A stretch of 29,369 nucleotides of DNA from DATKKX01 sp035542775 (GCA_035542775.1 DATKKX010000257.1:1-29369); one strand, 5' to 3'. Positions 9,377 through 16,972 are shown, counted from the stretch's first letter. Notes: generated by a model not told the origin, from the letters alone. A program made the numbers and translations.

Positions 9377-9406
9377 TTGCCTTCACGCCCTACCTGGCAC
9401 TACCAT
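9377..9406 (+). promoter_or_regulatory. Weak candidate promoter for the PrcB-like lipoprotein gene
   Basis: TTGCCT (9377-9382), an 18-base spacer and TACCAT (9401-9406) form a weak sigma-70-like promoter. The predicted transcription start falls at about 9413, the A of the ATG. The gene has no Shine-Dalgarno sequence, so a leaderless mRNA is possible. Confidence 0.3.
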
Positions 9407-9412
9407 AGCGGC

Positions 9413-9940
9413 ATGCAACGGATCAGGGACTGCTTCCGGCGGGTGGCCGCGCGATTGCGGCAAGGGGCTCTGTTGAGCTTGGCGGTGTGGATGCTGACGG
9501 GCTGCCACGATTTGCGAGATCAGGCCGCCCCTATGCCGGCTGAGGGCGACGAACTGCCCATTCTACGGCAAGTCCATGGCACGCACTGTCACGAGACGCG
9601 GGCGATGCAACTCGTCATTCGCGATCCCGCGACGCTTGCTCAGGTGCCCCTGACTGACGTGCCGGTGGACTTCTCGCAGGAGATGCTTTTGATTGTCACG
9701 CTAGGCCGTGTGCCTTCGGACCTGTACACCGTCAATATCGATCGCGTCTGGCGCGAAGGACCGCACCTCCGAGTCTCCAGCACGGTCACCTCGCCACCGC
9801 CTGGCGCGCCCCTGGTCATGGCCAGCCCATACTGTATCGCCGTCGTGCCCCGCTGCGATCTGAATATCCACGGCTTCAGTCCTCGCCCCCCCGCCAGAGT
9901 CCGCCCCTGGCAGCAGAGCGCCCCACCGGAAAAGTGGTGA
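9413..9940 (+). CDS. Lipoprotein with PrcB C-terminal-like domain
   Basis: The 175-residue product begins with an Arg-rich N-region, a short hydrophobic segment and the lipobox WMLTGC, so it is probably a lipoprotein. The mature part contains VDFSQEMLLIVTLGRVPSD, then a beta-rich stretch ending SPYCIAVVPRCDLNIHGF. That order (DF..., a Gly-containing turn, alternating strands, then PYxIAVVP) resembles the C-terminal domain of PrcB, a protein that binds a serine protease in Treponema. The match is from pattern memory and modest. Cysteines are at the HGTHCHETR segment and in PYCIAVVPRCD. The ATG at 9413 lacks a ribosome binding site; an in-frame start at 9377 is possible but less likely given the signal peptide. 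It is divergent from miaB. Confidence 0.6.
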   Translation: MQRIRDCFRRVAARLRQGALLSLAVWMLTGCHDLRDQAAPMPAEGDELPILRQVHGTHCHETRAMQLVIRDPATLAQVPLTDVPVDFSQEMLLIVTLGRVPSDLYTVNIDRVWREGPHLRVSSTVTSPPPGAPLVMASPYCIAVVPRCDLNIHGFSPRPPARVRPWQQSAPPEKW

Positions 9941-10435
9941 GTCTCAAGAAAAAGGTGTCAGGATAATTTTGGGGCTGCGCCAACCGGCGCGGTGGGACGG
10001 CGACCAACATTCATCTCTCGGGCGGAATCACGGCCTAGGCCGGCTCCTTCCTGCTCGACGCAACGTCCACTAAGTACGAGGGTGAACCAGGCGGCAGCCC
10101 CTGGAAGTCGTTATCGGGCTCCTGAAACCACCTGCCGGCGCGAAGCATGGCTGGAGACCGCCCCGCGCCCATGCACCCTCTTGGCCGCGGCTCACAAAAC
10201 GGAGACGTGGCCATAAACCGCAGCGACCGCAATAGTTACCGCCATTCACCCAGATCCGTTGCCCCTTCTGCCGGCACTCAGGGTACGATCGGCCGGAAAA
10301 TCTGACTTCCACGCCGCTAGCGCGGAATGGGAAGAGCCGTCAGCAATCCGCGTGGGCCCAGGAGTTGACGCAGCAGACCCGGGCAAACCGGCACGACGAT
10401 GAAATCGGACATGAGTCGGAGCTACCGGCGCACGG
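9941..10435. other. Gene-poor stretch of about 500 bases
   Basis: No convincing gene is present. Open frames on both strands are short, lack ribosome binding sites and show no family signature, apart from a weak Cys-rich frame at 10070-10312 (minus) discussed under findings. A short run AAAAAGGTGTCAGG (9949-9962) followed by TTTT, and a small hairpin GCGCC-AACC-GGCGC (9977-9990) just after it, lie directly behind the lipoprotein gene. They could mark transcript end or a repeat remnant. Confidence 0.5.
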
Positions 10436-10463
10436 TTGTAATCCATCGGAAAGCTGCTATACT
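10436..10463 (+). promoter_or_regulatory. Sigma-70-like promoter of the bactofilin gene
   Basis: TTGTAA (10436-10441), a 16-base spacer and TATACT (10458-10463) match the sigma-70 consensus at four and five of six positions. This is the best promoter by eye in the window. Transcription should start near 10470, giving a leader of about 75 bases before the bactofilin ATG. Confidence 0.6.
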
Positions 10464-10544
10464 AGCGAGGTTCGATGGAGGGGTTCACGAAGTCACCTGA
10501 CCTTGGCATGGGCGCACGGAAGGCGCCTGGAGGAACGTTCCATT

Positions 10545-11036
10545 ATGACAGCCGAAGCAAACGGCGAGTTTCCCACGGTCATCGGCGCAGACGCGAAGTT
10601 CAAAGGCGAGTTGTCGTTCGATAAGGGTGTCCGCATTGAGGGCGCCTTTGACGGACACATTACCTCGAAGGGCATCCTTCATGTCGCCGAAGGCGCAAAA
10701 GTCACGGCCAACATCGAGGCTTCCAACGTCAAGGTGGAGGGCGAGTGCAAGGGCAATCTGATCGTCTCGGAGAAGCTGCACCTGCTCGCCACGGCCAAGA
10801 TGGAGGGCGACCTCCGCACAAACCGGCTTGAGATCAACGACGGGGCCATCTTCGTGGGCAATGTGGTAGTAGGTCAGCAGGCGGCGCAAGCAGCCCGCCG
10901 ACCGACTCCGTCGGGACTGGAGGTCTCCCCACCGCCAGCCGGCCCTCCGGTGAGCCGCGAATCACCCAAGCCACCGAGCCCAGCGGCTTCCAAGCTTCGC
11001 CCTCAGGAAATCCGCGTGGGTCCAAGCTCCGCTTGA
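10545..11036 (+). CDS. Bactofilin (polymer-forming cytoskeletal protein)
   Basis: Bactofilins polymerise without nucleotide into filaments that act in cell shape, stalk formation or positioning of other proteins. The 163-residue product has the family's beta-helix core at about residues 10-110. Regular six-residue turns with glycines are visible, such as FKGELSFDKGVRIEGAFDG, VEGECKGNLIV and MEGDLRTNRLEINDGAIFVGNV. A Pro/Ser-rich tail of about 50 residues follows, likely disordered and perhaps a partner-binding region. The ATG at 10545 has GGAGGA 10 bases upstream, and a good promoter lies before it; the frame extends upstream but without family similarity. It is a single-gene unit that converges on the end of the secretion operon. 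Confidence 0.92.
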   Translation: MTAEANGEFPTVIGADAKFKGELSFDKGVRIEGAFDGHITSKGILHVAEGAKVTANIEASNVKVEGECKGNLIVSEKLHLLATAKMEGDLRTNRLEINDGAIFVGNVVVGQQAAQAARRPTPSGLEVSPPPAGPPVSRESPKPPSPAASKLRPQEIRVGPSSA

Positions 11037-11054
11037 CAGCGGTGCACCGCAAGC

Positions 11055-11089
11055 GCGCCAGTGGTCCGTCTACCCTGCCTGCCTGGCGC
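11055..11089. terminator. Possible hairpin between convergent transcripts
   Basis: GCGCCAG (11055-11061) and CTGGCGC (11083-11089) are perfect inverted arms separated by 21 bases, in the 96-base gap between the convergent bactofilin and HDOD genes. There is no T-run after either arm, so a classical intrinsic terminator is not shown. The position fits a bidirectional stop or an mRNA end-protecting hairpin. Confidence 0.25.
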
Positions 11090-11132
11090 AGTGCGTCGAA
11101 ATGCCGTATCCCAGGTATCAACGATCAATGTA

Positions 11133-12035
11133 TCATGACTGGAAGGCTGCGCGCGCCATTGGGCGGAAGGACATGCTCTTGCTGACATCGGGCATGGAGC
11201 GTCCGAGATTGCCGAAGTTGGCCTGCATCTGATCCAGGGAGCCGAGCTCGACGGATAGCGACTTCGCGGTTTTCTGCATGTGCGTCACCAGCGCATCCAA
11301 CAGGCTGGAGACGACCTCTTCCGGTTTGGCGGTCAGCGGTTCCATCTGGGCGAAAAGCGTGGCCACGCTGTCCATGTCGGAGCCTTCCAGGGCGATGCGT
11401 GAGAGGGTCACGCCGGCGGCCACGATCTGTGCAAACTTGGTGAGCTTCTCCTTGGCAGGCGAGAGCGGATCAGTGTGGTCGCTTCGCACCGCGTCGATAA
11501 TCCGCTGATCGAGTTTCCAGTCGGTCAACACCGCCGCCCCCACCTCGGTGTGCGTAACGCCCAGGAGCCGTGCCTCGGTGGCCGCAAAATTCCAGGCCGT
11601 CGGCCGGGCCACTTCGCTGATCACCCTGGCATACGTTTCAGGAACCCCGAACGCCAGCAAGCCGACGCCGATATCACATAGCAACCCGGCCGTGCCCGCC
11701 TCCTCCGCATCATTGGGCAGAAACCGCTGGCACAGGTCATGTCCCGCCACGCTCGTCGCCAAGGCGGCCTGCCAGTACCGAAAGGCATCAAAGCCGGGGG
11801 GGCGGGCTCCGGCAAGGCCGTTGACCACATGCTGATTGACAACGGCGGAACGCACCCGGGACATGCCCAGTCGCGTGCAGGCTGTGACCACCGAGGAGGT
11901 CGCCGAGTTGTAGCCGTAAAGGGCGCTGTTGGCCTGGCGGAGGAGTTGCGCGGTCAGTCCTCCGTCACGGCTGATGACCGAGGCCACCTTTTTGACATCG
12001 CAGTCTTTCTGCTTCGTGAGTTCGAGCACCTTCAT
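11133..12035 (-). CDS. HDOD domain protein, N-terminus cut by an in-frame stop
   Basis: HDOD domains are non-catalytic relatives of HD phosphohydrolases, found in signalling proteins linked to chemotaxis, motility and c-di-GMP. The frame gives 300 residues from ATG 12035, beginning MKVLELTKQKD, then VISRDGGLTAQLLRQANSA and AGLLCDIGVGLLAFGV, typical HDOD segments. That ATG has no ribosome binding site and falls inside the domain. In the same frame upstream the sequence reads ATG CCG CCA TAA (12107-12096) and then codes for NQIIEKIRKEPKIPAPSQSV, which is the normal start of an HDOD domain. So the natural start was probably 12107, five bases after the TPR gene stop, and the gene now has an ochre codon at codon 4. 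AAGGAG six bases before an ATA codon in this segment could give a non-standard start. It is the last gene of the operon. Confidence 0.8.
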   Translation of the reverse strand: MKVLELTKQKDCDVKKVASVISRDGGLTAQLLRQANSALYGYNSATSSVVTACTRLGMSRVRSAVVNQHVVNGLAGARPPGFDAFRYWQAALATSVAGHDLCQRFLPNDAEEAGTAGLLCDIGVGLLAFGVPETYARVISEVARPTAWNFAATEARLLGVTHTEVGAAVLTDWKLDQRIIDAVRSDHTDPLSPAKEKLTKFAQIVAAGVTLSRIALEGSDMDSVATLFAQMEPLTAKPEEVVSSLLDALVTHMQKTAKSLSVELGSLDQMQANFGNLGRSMPDVSKSMSFRPMARAAFQS

Positions 12036-12112
12036 GACGCTCTGCGAGGGCGCCGGTATCTTAGGCTCCTTGCGTATCTTCTCGATGATTTGATTTTATG
12101 GCGGCATAGACT

Positions 12113-12661
12113 TCAATCGAACGATTCCGATTGGGCGAGATACTCTTTCACGCGCGGCTGATTGGGCTTGATCATCAGTGAGTGTTGCCACGCGTCCCGG
12201 GCCATCTTTCGCCAGGACGGACTTTTGTCGCGGAGGTACATCTTGATGAAACTGGTCCCGAGATTGGCATAGCAGTCGGGATCATCGGGATCAATCTCAA
12301 GGACCCTCCGGTAAATGTTGATAGCCCGCAAGGGATCTCCAATGGCCTCGTGGCAGGCCCCCAGATTGAAGAGGGCTTCGACCGACGACGGCATGAGGGT
12401 CAGCGCCTGCTCGAAGAATTGCATTGCGTGGGCGTATTGGCCTTTGTCGGCAAGTTCCACACCCTTCTCGTAGGCGGCCTCATATTCCTGCATCCGCTGG
12501 GCCGGGGACATGGCCGGCTTGGCATCCGGCGCCTCGACCACGGCCGGTGCCTCGGCCTCCGGGGCAGGGCTGAGAGGCCGATTGCATCCGCTCGCCAGGA
12601 CGAACGGATTGCAGGCGGCGAGGAGCGGCAAATAAACACCGAGGTTTCTATGGGCTTTCAT
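12113..12661 (-). CDS. TPR lipoprotein, pilotin candidate
   Basis: The 182-residue product has a signal region with two possible lipobox cysteines (LLAAC and ASGC within the first 26 residues), a Pro/Ala/Glu-rich linker, then about three tetratricopeptide repeats. The repeats are visible as KGQYAHAMQFFEQALTLMPS, ALFNLGACHEAIGDPLRAI and VLEIDPDDPDCYANLGTSF. It should be membrane-anchored and face the periplasm. The ATG at 12661 lies inside the end of the secretin gene (14-base overlap), so translation is coupled. In type IV pilus systems a TPR lipoprotein (PilF/PilW/Tgl) serves as pilotin that places the secretin in the outer membrane. This gene could do the same; the position supports the idea but does not prove it. 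Confidence 0.8.
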   Translation of the reverse strand: MKAHRNLGVYLPLLAACNPFVLASGCNRPLSPAPEAEAPAVVEAPDAKPAMSPAQRMQEYEAAYEKGVELADKGQYAHAMQFFEQALTLMPSSVEALFNLGACHEAIGDPLRAINIYRRVLEIDPDDPDCYANLGTSFIKMYLRDKSPSWRKMARDAWQHSLMIKPNQPRVKEYLAQSESFD

Positions 12662-14708
12662 ATGATTGAACCACCGGCGTTGCATCCGGCTTGTCCTGTG
12701 TCTGAGTTTCTCCACCAATCCTCCGGCGAAGGCTTTCCACGGCATTCATCATCCGTGCTTCAAAAGCTCCCAATCGACCAGCGCTCGTCGGCCTGGGACG
12801 CTCCGCGGTCCCAGGATCCGGAATCCGGGAGTCTTCGCTTTCCGATCCCGCAAGCGTGGCCTGCGCCCGAGGCGGTGAGCTTTCGCCCGGGTCGAGCCTT
12901 GGTTCGGATACTCTGAGCGGCACTGACAACTCGACCTCCGGCATCTGCTGCGGCGTGGCGGTCGGCGCCGGGTCAGCCTGTCCTCTGATTTGCACGCTCC
13001 TTGTGGACGCGACCTCCGCCCCCTCACCTTCCTCCAAGTCCTCCCTCGGCGGATCCCCGAACATGGCCTTGGCTGGCTCGTACTCCGTCGGAATCTCAAA
13101 GTGCAATTGGGCGTCCTGCAGCCGCTCGATCTGCTTGAATTGCGGACGATACATGTCAAATACGGCGCGATCCCGCTCGCTGATTTCCGTGGCGCCCTCG
13201 ATGCGTGTGGTGAGGAAGACCAGCAAGTCTACGCGCTGAGACATCGGACTCTCTTGCCGGAAGAGGGTGTCCACCACGGGCAAATCGCCAAGCCCTGGAA
13301 TCTTGTTGACCGTCCTGCTCTTGTGGTCGCTGATCAGGCCGCCGAGCACGATCGTTTCGCCGTCGTGCATGACGATTCTGGTATCTATTTCCCGAGTCAG
13401 GATGCGGCGAACCCGCAGGCCCGTCGTGCCGACCACCTCGTCACCGAGGGCACTGGTCACCGGATGGACCATCAGGCTGACGCGGCCGTCGGCCATGATG
13501 GTGGGCGTCACTTCAAGCTGAATGCCCACCGGCACATAGGTGTCCAGCGACTCGGTCAGCGTTCCCTGATCGGTGATGTTGGCTTGCAGCAACGGATATC
13601 GCTCGCCGACCAGGATGCTGGCGCTGTGATTGTTGAAAACGAGCAACCGGGGGTTGGCCAGCAGGCGAATGGCATTGTCCGTCGCATGAACACGGACCAG
13701 AGCGGTAAAGCGTGAGAAGTCGATCGTGCCCAAGGCCATTCCGTTCTCACTGCGCGGCGTCCCGTCGGGGGCGTAGCGGATCTGCGAACCCGGAGCAAAG
13801 CCAGCCCGCCATTCCAACGGCAGGGTGTGATTCAGCGTGGGGCCATTGGCCAGAACGTTTACGTCCCAGTCGATCCCGAGCTGTCGCTGCAGATCTGTCG
13901 TCATCTCGACGATCCGCGCCTCGATCAGCACTTGAGGCGGCAGGCGGTCCAGATCGGCGATCAACTCGGCAATCCGAGCGAGATTCTCTTCCGTATCCGT
14001 CACCACCAGCGTCCGCGCATTTCGCGGCGGCTCTCCTTCCGCGTTGGGGGTTCCGGATGCCACCGGCCCGGACATGCGTACGTTCACGTCGGAGCTTGCT
14101 CGCGCGGGCGAGACTCTGTTGGCGGAATTACTATAGCCGCCCACGTTGCCACTGCCGGTACTGGTGCCAAGGTCTCCGGTAAGGTCGGACAGCCTCGTCC
14201 CGCCGTAGCCCGGTGAGCTGTTTTCGTTCAGCACCTTGATCTTGCCGGCTGACGTCAAGGCGAACTCCAGCGCTTCCTTGACTCGCTCGGCATCCTGACA
14301 CTGCAGCGTGAAGATGCGGGTCTGAAGCGGCGGCCCCGTGGGCTTGCCGTCCTTGCTGGGCCCGGCGGGTTTGGAGACCGTGATCAAGCCGTTCTCGACG
14401 GTGTAACAGAAGCCGTTGTTGACCGCGATGGCCCGCAACGCGGTTTCTCCCGGCACTTCGGCGAAAGGGTCCCTTCCCCAGGGCTGAGCGGCGACGATCT
14501 GTTGAGTTTCCCACAGAGCTGGATTGTCCGTCTGGACCGCGGGCTGATCCGGCATCGTCGTGACGACGTCGCTCGCCGCCACCGCAGCAACCGGACCGGC
14601 CTGGGCGGCCCTGGGCGCGAACCGTCCCCACAGCGCATAAACACGCCACGCGAGAGTGAGACTCGCCACGCAGAGCACCACCAGCACTTTCTTTCTGCGC
14701 GAGTCCAT
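12648..14708 (-). CDS. gspD: Secretin of the type II secretion / type IV pilus family
   Basis: Secretins form the outer-membrane gate of type II secretion systems. The 686-residue protein starts at ATG 14708 (AGGG 6 bases upstream; 1-base overlap with the preceding stop). A hydrophobic N-segment (VLVVLCVASLTLAW) is followed by WGRDPFAE (about 79-86), a DPF motif like that of PilP/GspB proteins. Small ring-building domains follow: ALRAIAVNNGFCYTVENGLI, and later the segment LVVTDTEENLARIAELIADL. A Ser/Gly-rich insert lies at about 163-222. The secretin core ends with LEVTPTIMADGRVSLMV, IVLGGLISDHKSRTVNKIPG and LLVFLTTRI. A tail of about 180 residues, acidic then Pro/Ser-rich, extends past the usual end. 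No separate GspC gene is present, so the N-terminal anchor may replace it. Confidence 0.9.
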   Translation of the reverse strand: MDSRRKKVLVVLCVASLTLAWRVYALWGRFAPRAAQAGPVAAVAASDVVTTMPDQPAVQTDNPALWETQQIVAAQPWGRDPFAEVPGETALRAIAVNNGFCYTVENGLITVSKPAGPSKDGKPTGPPLQTRIFTLQCQDAERVKEALEFALTSAGKIKVLNENSSPGYGGTRLSDLTGDLGTSTGSGNVGGYSNSANRVSPARASSDVNVRMSGPVASGTPNAEGEPPRNARTLVVTDTEENLARIAELIADLDRLPPQVLIEARIVEMTTDLQRQLGIDWDVNVLANGPTLNHTLPLEWRAGFAPGSQIRYAPDGTPRSENGMALGTIDFSRFTALVRVHATDNAIRLLANPRLLVFNNHSASILVGERYPLLQANITDQGTLTESLDTYVPVGIQLEVTPTIMADGRVSLMVHPVTSALGDEVVGTTGLRVRRILTREIDTRIVMHDGETIVLGGLISDHKSRTVNKIPGLGDLPVVDTLFRQESPMSQRVDLLVFLTTRIEGATEISERDRAVFDMYRPQFKQIERLQDAQLHFEIPTEYEPAKAMFGDPPREDLEEGEGAEVASTRSVQIRGQADPAPTATPQQMPEVELSVPLRVSEPRLDPGESSPPRAQATLAGSESEDSRIPDPGTAERPRPTSAGRLGAFEARMMNAVESLRRRIGGETQTQDKPDATPVVQSYESP

Positions 14709-15301
14709 CAGGTACCCTTGCTTCCTCGCGCCTCGGAATCGAGAGGCTGAAAGACTTCGACGACCAGTTCCGCATCGAGCTTTCCGTTTTGCGGTGTTTC
14801 CTGCCCGGCGATTCGTCCGACTCGAAACTCGCGTATCCGGACAGGAATCCGTTGAGACCCGCACCGGGCCATGTACTCGGCGATCTGAGAGTACGTGCCG
14901 TGTACCTGTATTCGGTATTGCGGATATTCCCTGCGCTGATCCTGCTGGCCGGCGGGCCGGGCGCCGCCGCCGAAAGGCTGTATCTCCCGAACCAGCAGAC
15001 CCGTGGTTCGGGCCGTCTCGGTGAGCTCAGCCACCACGCAACTGGGCTTTCGCGAATCTTCCATCCGTTGTTCGAGGGCGGCCCGGTCGTGCCGCAACGC
15101 CTCAATCTGTTCGACGGAGTAGGCGGTCTTTTCGGCCGTTCTGGCCGCATCCGAAAGAGATGAGGCCAGAGTGCGGGCATCGCGGATGCCATCCGCGGCC
15201 CGCGACTCCTTCGTCACCGCATAGATCGCAGTCAGCAGCACCGCGCACACCGACATGGCGGCGGGAGCCCATTCCTTAAGCTGTGCACTCACTCGAAGCA
15301 T
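14708..15301 (-). CDS. PilO/GspM-like inner-membrane assembly protein
   Basis: The 197-residue protein has one N-terminal membrane segment (AAMSVCAVLLTAIYAV), a coiled-coil stretch (about 50-85, with EQIEALRHDRAALEQRMED) and a C-terminal alpha/beta domain. The latter contains YPQYRIQVHGTYSQIAEYMA followed by RIPVRIREFRV, the pattern of the PilO domain (small strand, Gly-Ser/Thr-Tyr turn, helix, Arg-Ile strand). PilO/GspM proteins pair with PilN/GspL in the inner-membrane platform that links the cytoplasmic ATPase to the secretin. The ATG at 15301 lies 3 bases after the stop of the GspL-like gene, and its own stop overlaps the secretin ATG by one base. This position is that of gspM in type II operons. 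Confidence 0.85.
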   Translation of the reverse strand: MLRVSAQLKEWAPAAMSVCAVLLTAIYAVTKESRAADGIRDARTLASSLSDAARTAEKTAYSVEQIEALRHDRAALEQRMEDSRKPSCVVAELTETARTTGLLVREIQPFGGGARPAGQQDQRREYPQYRIQVHGTYSQIAEYMARCGSQRIPVRIREFRVGRIAGQETPQNGKLDAELVVEVFQPLDSEARGSKGT

Positions 15302-15304
15302 TCT

Positions 15305-16972
15305 CTATGCCTTTAGCCCCTTGTGCGGGTAGGCCAGGTCCAATTCCACCGAGAGCGTGCCGGCCCCGCCCTGCACGCGTGCTTTGTCGGTCCGGTTGGC
15401 GGCGAGCAATTGCACACGCCGGAAGAAAGAACTCCGCTGCAGCAACAGCAGAGTCTTCTCGACGATCTCGTCGAAGCTGCGGCCGTCCGGCTCAACAAAC
15501 ACTGTGGCGTTCATCGTCACCTTGATTCCGTCGTCGCTCATCCGGCCGACCAGGTCGTTCACCCGCAGTTCGGCCGGGAGCAGGAACGAGAACTCCTTGA
15601 AAAGCCCGATCCACACGGGGGTCGAAGTCGCGAAATCATCGATCTGCTTCTGAAGGCCCTCCACGACCTTCCGCTCCGCCATCCATCGGGCGTTCTCGCT
15701 CACCGTCTGTTGCACGCTCTCAAGTTGCCGTTTCTGGGTGTCGGTCGCCTGCCGGAGATTCTCGTTCACCCCATGAAAGAGCACCGCGACCGCCAGCGCC
15801 GCAGCGGCCACCAGCGGGCCACAGGAAGCAACCGATCTGCGGATGCGCCGCAAGCGACGCGCTGCTCGCACGTCGCCGGGCAGCACATCGGGCAGTGTCT
15901 GCCGGCATCGCGCCGCCCCCACGGCGACGGCCGCGGAATCCAGGGCGAAGGCCCGCGATGGCCCGGCGAGCTTCGCCAGGCCTGACAGCCAGTTCTCGGT
16001 CCGCACCTCCAGGGAGAGTCTGGCGGCCAGCGCTGAGCCCAGCGCCGGAATGGCCGCGCCCGGCCCCACAAGTCGAACCGTTTCGATCTTGCCTCCCTCG
16101 ATGGAGGTGGCGGCAAACGTCAGCCATTGTGTCAGATGCTTGGCGAACTTCTGCAGCACCGGCTCGAGGATGGGAAGCAGGCTCCGGCCGGTCACGCCGA
16201 GGGATTCGAGCTGCTGATTCGGCTCGGGAATTCCGATCTGGTCCCGAAGCTCCGCCGCGCGAGCCTCATCCAACTGGATGACGTTTTCACCATTGATGAT
16301 CGGTCGCATGAGGGCAGCGGTCAGATCGCCCAGGCCAATGGGCAATTCGCTGCTCACGCAGGGTGAATCGCTGTCCAGCACCACCAGCGTGCTGATCGTC
16401 TCGTCCACGTGCAGAACCGCCGTCAGACCCTGCGCCGGTCTGAATGCCTCTTGAGCCAGAGCGGCTATGGCCGCCGGCGCCACCGAGATGCCCGCGATAT
16501 TCAGGCCTGTGCGCGCCGCAGCGTCCACCGCCGCCTTCACACGCTCCTGGTGAACAGCCGCCACGCGAACGCGGCGCCGGTTTTTTTGGTCCGAAGTGGT
16601 CGTGACCACGGGGTCGACGGCAACAGCGGCCTCCGCAACGTCAAAGTGAAGCTGCTGTTTCAACCTCAGCATCGCGGCCTGGCGAAGGGCCTGCCCCTGC
16701 AGCGGGGGCATGTCATAGTACTGGCAGGCGACCATCGAACCGCCGATCAGGCACAGCAGGTCGCGACCCCTCCAATGGTGTTGGGAGACGTGTGTGGCAA
16801 TGGCGTCCAGGATGACTTCATCGCGAAGAGGATGGTGGTCTTCGCCCTTCCGGCGCGTCGCGAATGAGCAGGCGTCAGAAAGCTCCACAATGCCGTTGCG
16901 GACCTCGGCCTGAACGAGCCTCAGCTCGTTCGCCGCGGCGTGCAGCACCAGGATTTCCCTGCCCTTAGACAT
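15305..16972 (-). CDS. gspL: GspL-like protein: PilM-type actin-like domain fused to a PilN-type domain
   Basis: The 555-residue protein joins two parts that are separate in type IV pilus systems. Residues 1 to about 370 are an actin-like fold of the PilM type, with segments such as YYDMPPLQGQALRQAAMLRL, LTAVLHVDETISTLVVL and VRLVGPGAAIPALGSALAAR. A membrane helix follows at about 379-399 (PLVAAAALAVAVLFHGV). The rest is a short coiled coil and a PilN-like periplasmic ferredoxin-like domain (LLPAELRVNDLVGRMSDDGI, SFDEIVEKTLLLLQRSSFF). This is the layout of GspL, which recruits the GspE ATPase to the inner membrane and pairs with GspM. The ATG at 16972 lies 100 bases after the GspK-like stop; that gap contains a small hairpin (GGAGG/CCTCC, 17023-17038). 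Confidence 0.85.
   Translation of the reverse strand: MSKGREILVLHAAANELRLVQAEVRNGIVELSDACSFATRRKGEDHHPLRDEVILDAIATHVSQHHWRGRDLLCLIGGSMVACQYYDMPPLQGQALRQAAMLRLKQQLHFDVAEAAVAVDPVVTTTSDQKNRRRVRVAAVHQERVKAAVDAAARTGLNIAGISVAPAAIAALAQEAFRPAQGLTAVLHVDETISTLVVLDSDSPCVSSELPIGLGDLTAALMRPIINGENVIQLDEARAAELRDQIGIPEPNQQLESLGVTGRSLLPILEPVLQKFAKHLTQWLTFAATSIEGGKIETVRLVGPGAAIPALGSALAARLSLEVRTENWLSGLAKLAGPSRAFALDSAAVAVGAARCRQTLPDVLPGDVRAARRLRRIRRSVASCGPLVAAAALAVAVLFHGVNENLRQATDTQKRQLESVQQTVSENARWMAERKVVEGLQKQIDDFATSTPVWIGLFKEFSFLLPAELRVNDLVGRMSDDGIKVTMNATVFVEPDGRSFDEIVEKTLLLLQRSSFFRRVQLLAANRTDKARVQGGAGTLSVELDLAYPHKGLKA

Noticed and set aside
9992..10216. A 74-codon plus-strand frame in the gene-poor spacer
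   Set aside because: Composition is random-like (Arg/Pro/Ser), no ribosome binding site, no motif.
12182..12916. A 244-codon plus-strand open frame opposite the TPR lipoprotein and the secretin tail
   Set aside because: No motif and no ribosome binding site; the minus strand has TPRs and the secretin end with coupled overlaps.
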